Positions 61,866-64,000 of a DNA stretch of 64,000 bases are shown in pieces. Under the pieces are notes generated by a model, which worked only from the letters and a program-made list of their open reading frames with translations, had not been told where the DNA came from and did not search any database. Each line of letters starts with the position of its first letter. The first letter of the stretch is position 1. The stretch lies in NCBI RefSeq assembly GCF_009646115.1, contig NZ_CP045720.1, positions 2,108,001 through 2,172,000 of the forward strand. Reading direction: 5' to 3'. Made by a program: the position numbers and the translations under genes. The stretch is from Pantoea eucalypti (GTDB lineage: Bacteria; Pseudomonadota; Gammaproteobacteria; Enterobacterales; Enterobacteriaceae).

Positions 61866-63263
61866 TCAGGACTTCATGCTGCCGACCATCTCTTCCGGCC
61901 GGACCCAGGCATCAAACTCTTCTTCGGTAAGATAACCCAGCTTCAGCGCGGAGCCTTTTAACGTCAGCCCCTCTTTGTGCGCCTTCTTGGCAATTTCTGC
62001 CGCTTTGTCATAGCCAATATGAGTATTGAGCGCCGTCACCAGCATCAGTGACTCGTTCAGCAGCTGGTCGATACGCTCGCGCACCGGCTCAATGCCGACA
62101 GCGCAATGATGATTAAAGCTGTCCATGCCATCTGCCAGCAGACGAATCGATTGCAGGAAGTTATGGATCACCATCGGACGGAACACATTGAGCTCAAAGT
62201 TACCGGACGCGCCGCCCATATTAATGGCGACATCGTTGCCCATCACCTGGCAGCAGAGCATGGTCATCGCTTCACACTGCGTTGGATTCACTTTGCCTGG
62301 CATGATGGAGCTACCCGGTTCATTTTCAGGAATAGCAATTTCGCCGATGCCGCAGCGCGGACCGGATGAGAGCCAGCGCACATCGTTGGCGATCTTCATC
62401 AGTGAAGCAGCCAGCCCTTTCAACGCGCCATGCGCATGCACCAGCGCATCACAGGTGGCCAGCGCTTCAAACTTGTTAGGCGCAGTGACAAACGGTTGCT
62501 GCGTGAGGTCGGCCAGCGCCTTCGCCACGCGCACTGCATATTCCGGGTGGGTATTCAGGCCGGTGCCAACTGCGGTTCCGCCCAGCGCCAGTTCCGCCAC
62601 GTGCGGAATGCTCTGTTCGATATGCTTCAGATTATGCTCCAGCATCGCCACCCAGCCGGAAATCTCCTGGCCCAGCGTCAGCGGCGTCGCATCCTGCAGG
62701 TGAGTACGGCCAATTTTGACGATATCTTTAAAGGCGTCAGACTTCTGGCTCAACGTCTTTTTCAGTACCTGAATTTGTGGGATCAGCTGTTCGCGCAGGG
62801 CAATCACGGCGGCGACATGCATCGCCGTCGGGAAGACATCGTTGGAGCTCTGGCTCTTGTTCACATCGTCGTTGGGATGGACCAGGCGCGACATACCGCG
62901 CTCGCCGCCGAGGATTTCACTTGCGCGATTCGCCAGCACTTCGTTCATGTTCATATTGGTCTGCGTGCCGGAACCGGTTTGCCAGATTGCCAGCGGGAAT
63001 TCATCCGCATGCTTGTCCGCCAGCACTTCATCCGCCGCGCTGATAATCGCATCGGCGCGATCTGCGGGCAGCAGGCCCAGATCGCGGTTCACGCTGGCGG
63101 CGGCGCGCTTGGTCAGTGCCAGTGCATGCACCAGCGCGGTCGGCATTTTTTCAGTTGAGATGCGGAAGTGTTCCAGTGAGCGCTGCGTCTGCGCGCCCCA
63201 CAGTTTGTCTACCGGTACGTCGATGGGGCCCATTGAATCTTTCTCAATGCGGTTGGCTGCCAT
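61866..63263 (-). CDS. fumC: Class II fumarate hydratase
   Basis: A 465-residue fumarase with the signature loop [17 protein letters not shown]. Active-site segments are [41 protein letters not shown] and [16 protein letters not shown]. It is the iron-free TCA-cycle enzyme that makes malate from fumarate. AAGGAGA precedes the ATG. Its position between tus and manA is as in E. coli, but fumA is absent between fumC and manA here. Confidence 0.95.
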   Translation of the reverse strand: MAANRIEKDSMGPIDVPVDKLWGAQTQRSLEHFRISTEKMPTALVHALALTKRAAASVNRDLGLLPADRADAIISAADEVLADKHADEFPLAIWQTGSGTQTNMNMNEVLANRASEILGGERGMSRLVHPNDDVNKSQSSNDVFPTAMHVAAVIALREQLIPQIQVLKKTLSQKSDAFKDIVKIGRTHLQDATPLTLGQEISGWVAMLEHNLKHIEQSIPHVAELALGGTAVGTGLNTHPEYAVRVAKALADLTQQPFVTAPNKFEALATCDALVHAHGALKGLAASLMKIANDVRWLSSGPRCGIGEIAIPENEPGSSIMPGKVNPTQCEAMTMLCCQVMGNDVAINMGGASGNFELNVFRPMVIHNFLQSIRLLADGMDSFNHHCAVGIEPVRERIDQLLNESLMLVTALNTHIGYDKAAEIAKKAHKEGLTLKGSALKLGYLTEEEFDAWVRPEEMVGSMKS

Positions 63264-63460
63264 GAATACGTCTCCTTCACCTTGTTTTAAAGAATGACCG
63301 CCTGGTCCGTGATCACGATCGGCTGCCAGGCAGTCAGAATAGTAATATACAATAATTTAACATTATCAGAGCTTAGCGTCCTTTTGCGCTGGATATGTAT
63401 TTTTACCGGTAGTTTCTGCTTTAATAGCCGCAATAATTTCCCGTGATAAAGGATTATGCG

Positions 63461-64000
63461 ATGCAAAAAATGAACAATTCGCTGCAAAACTACGCGTGGG
63501 GCAGCAAAACTGCGTTGACTGAACTTTATGGGGTTGAGAACCCAAAAGGGCTGCCGATGGCGGAACTCTGGATGGGCGCACATCCGAAAAGCCCTTCAAC
63601 CGTTATTGATCAGGGCAGCGAGCGTTCTTTGCGTGACGTGATTGATGCTTCGCCTGCGGCGATGCTGGGCGATGCGGTGGCGCAGCGTTTTGGTGAATTG
63701 CCTTTCCTGTTCAAAGTGTTATGTGCCGATCAACCGCTGTCGATTCAGGTTCATCCCAGCAAGCATGCCGCCGAAGTGGGTTTTGCGCGTGAGAATGCAG
63801 CGGGTATTCCACTGGCTGCGGCTGAGCGCAATTATAAAGATGCCAACCACAAGCCAGAGCTGGTCTACGCGCTGACTGCGTTTCAGGCGATGAATGGCTT
63901 TCGCACACTGACGCAGATGGTTTCACTGCTGGAACCGGTGGCGGGCGCACATCCACAGATTGCGCATTTTTTGCAGCACCCTGAAAAGGATACGCTGGCC
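63461..64000 (+). CDS. manA: Mannose-6-phosphate isomerase, 3' end outside window
   Basis: The first 180 codons of a type I phosphomannose isomerase. The N-terminus (MQKMNNSLQNYAWGSKTALTELYG) and the zinc-site region (PLSIQVHPSKHAAEVGFARENAAGIP, NYKDANHKPELVYALTAFQAMNGF) are clear. It interconverts mannose-6-phosphate and fructose-6-phosphate. AAAGGA lies before the ATG. The reading is open to the window edge. Confidence 0.95.
   Translation, partial: MQKMNNSLQNYAWGSKTALTELYGVENPKGLPMAELWMGAHPKSPSTVIDQGSERSLRDVIDASPAAMLGDAVAQRFGELPFLFKVLCADQPLSIQVHPSKHAAEVGFARENAAGIPLAAAERNYKDANHKPELVYALTAFQAMNGFRTLTQMVSLLEPVAGAHPQIAHFLQHPEKDTLA

Overview
The window reads as chromosomal DNA of an Erwiniaceae-type enterobacterium, most like Pantoea. 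The reasons are a complete pqqABCDEF cluster, an oqxAB-type RND pump, srfABC, a ydcN/ydcO-like pair, and the replication-terminus neighbourhood tus-fumC-manA. Gene density is high. I saw no rRNA, tRNA, CRISPR array, prophage or insertion sequence. Two genes are broken: an NCS1 permease at the left edge with a one-base frameshift, and a monooxygenase remnant at about 18.5 kb. manA and the NCS1 permease run off the window.

Layout. 0-5 kb: NCS1 permease pseudogene, HxlR regulator divergent from an MFS exporter, a hexapeptide acyltransferase. 4.66-5.17 kb: a compact SOS-type module, namely a 29-residue hydrophobic peptide gene with its own terminator, a LexA box, and a divergent promoter driving a short RNA whose 5' end is antisense to the toxin leader. 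It has the layout of TisB/IstR. 5.2-8.5 kb: PQQ-type sorbosone dehydrogenase, a membrane partner, and a Fur-box-controlled iron-type binding protein. 8.5-16.2 kb: an acid-sugar locus (enolase-superfamily enzyme, five-gene oligopeptide-type ABC importer, RpiB-family isomerase, kdgF) tied together by two KdgR-like operators and a CRP site. 17-23.5 kb: KDG-aldolase-like enzyme, CitA-like symporter with a periplasmic binding protein, LysR and MarR regulators, quinone-reductase-like enzyme.

23.5-29 kb: a leftward PTS operon (PFK-like kinase, IIB, IIC, class II aldolase, small coiled-coil protein, IIA, P-loop kinase, DCC protein). 29-42.3 kb: YceI, then pqqFEDCBA with a terminator just after pqqA, a dipeptidase, a second LeuA-type synthase with an AraC regulator and a beta-hydroxyacid dehydrogenase, and the PQQ receptor pqqU. 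With the sorbosone dehydrogenase at 5-6.5 kb, one window therefore holds PQQ synthesis, uptake and a likely PQQ user. 42.4-45.3 kb: isochorismatase-like/MarR pair and the SutR-like/BenE-like divergent pair with duplicated palindromic operators. 45.5-52.9 kb: srfABC facing a barnase/barstar pair. 53-58 kb: MarA-like regulator divergent from an oqxAB-type efflux operon. 58-64 kb: hicAB, Rrf2 regulator, MFS, tus preceded by two tandem Ter-like sites, fumC, manA.

The strongest candidate for something undescribed is the TisB/IstR-like module. Also worth attention are the tandem Ter sites, the srfABC operon, and the PTS operon whose PFK lacks a substrate-binding arginine.
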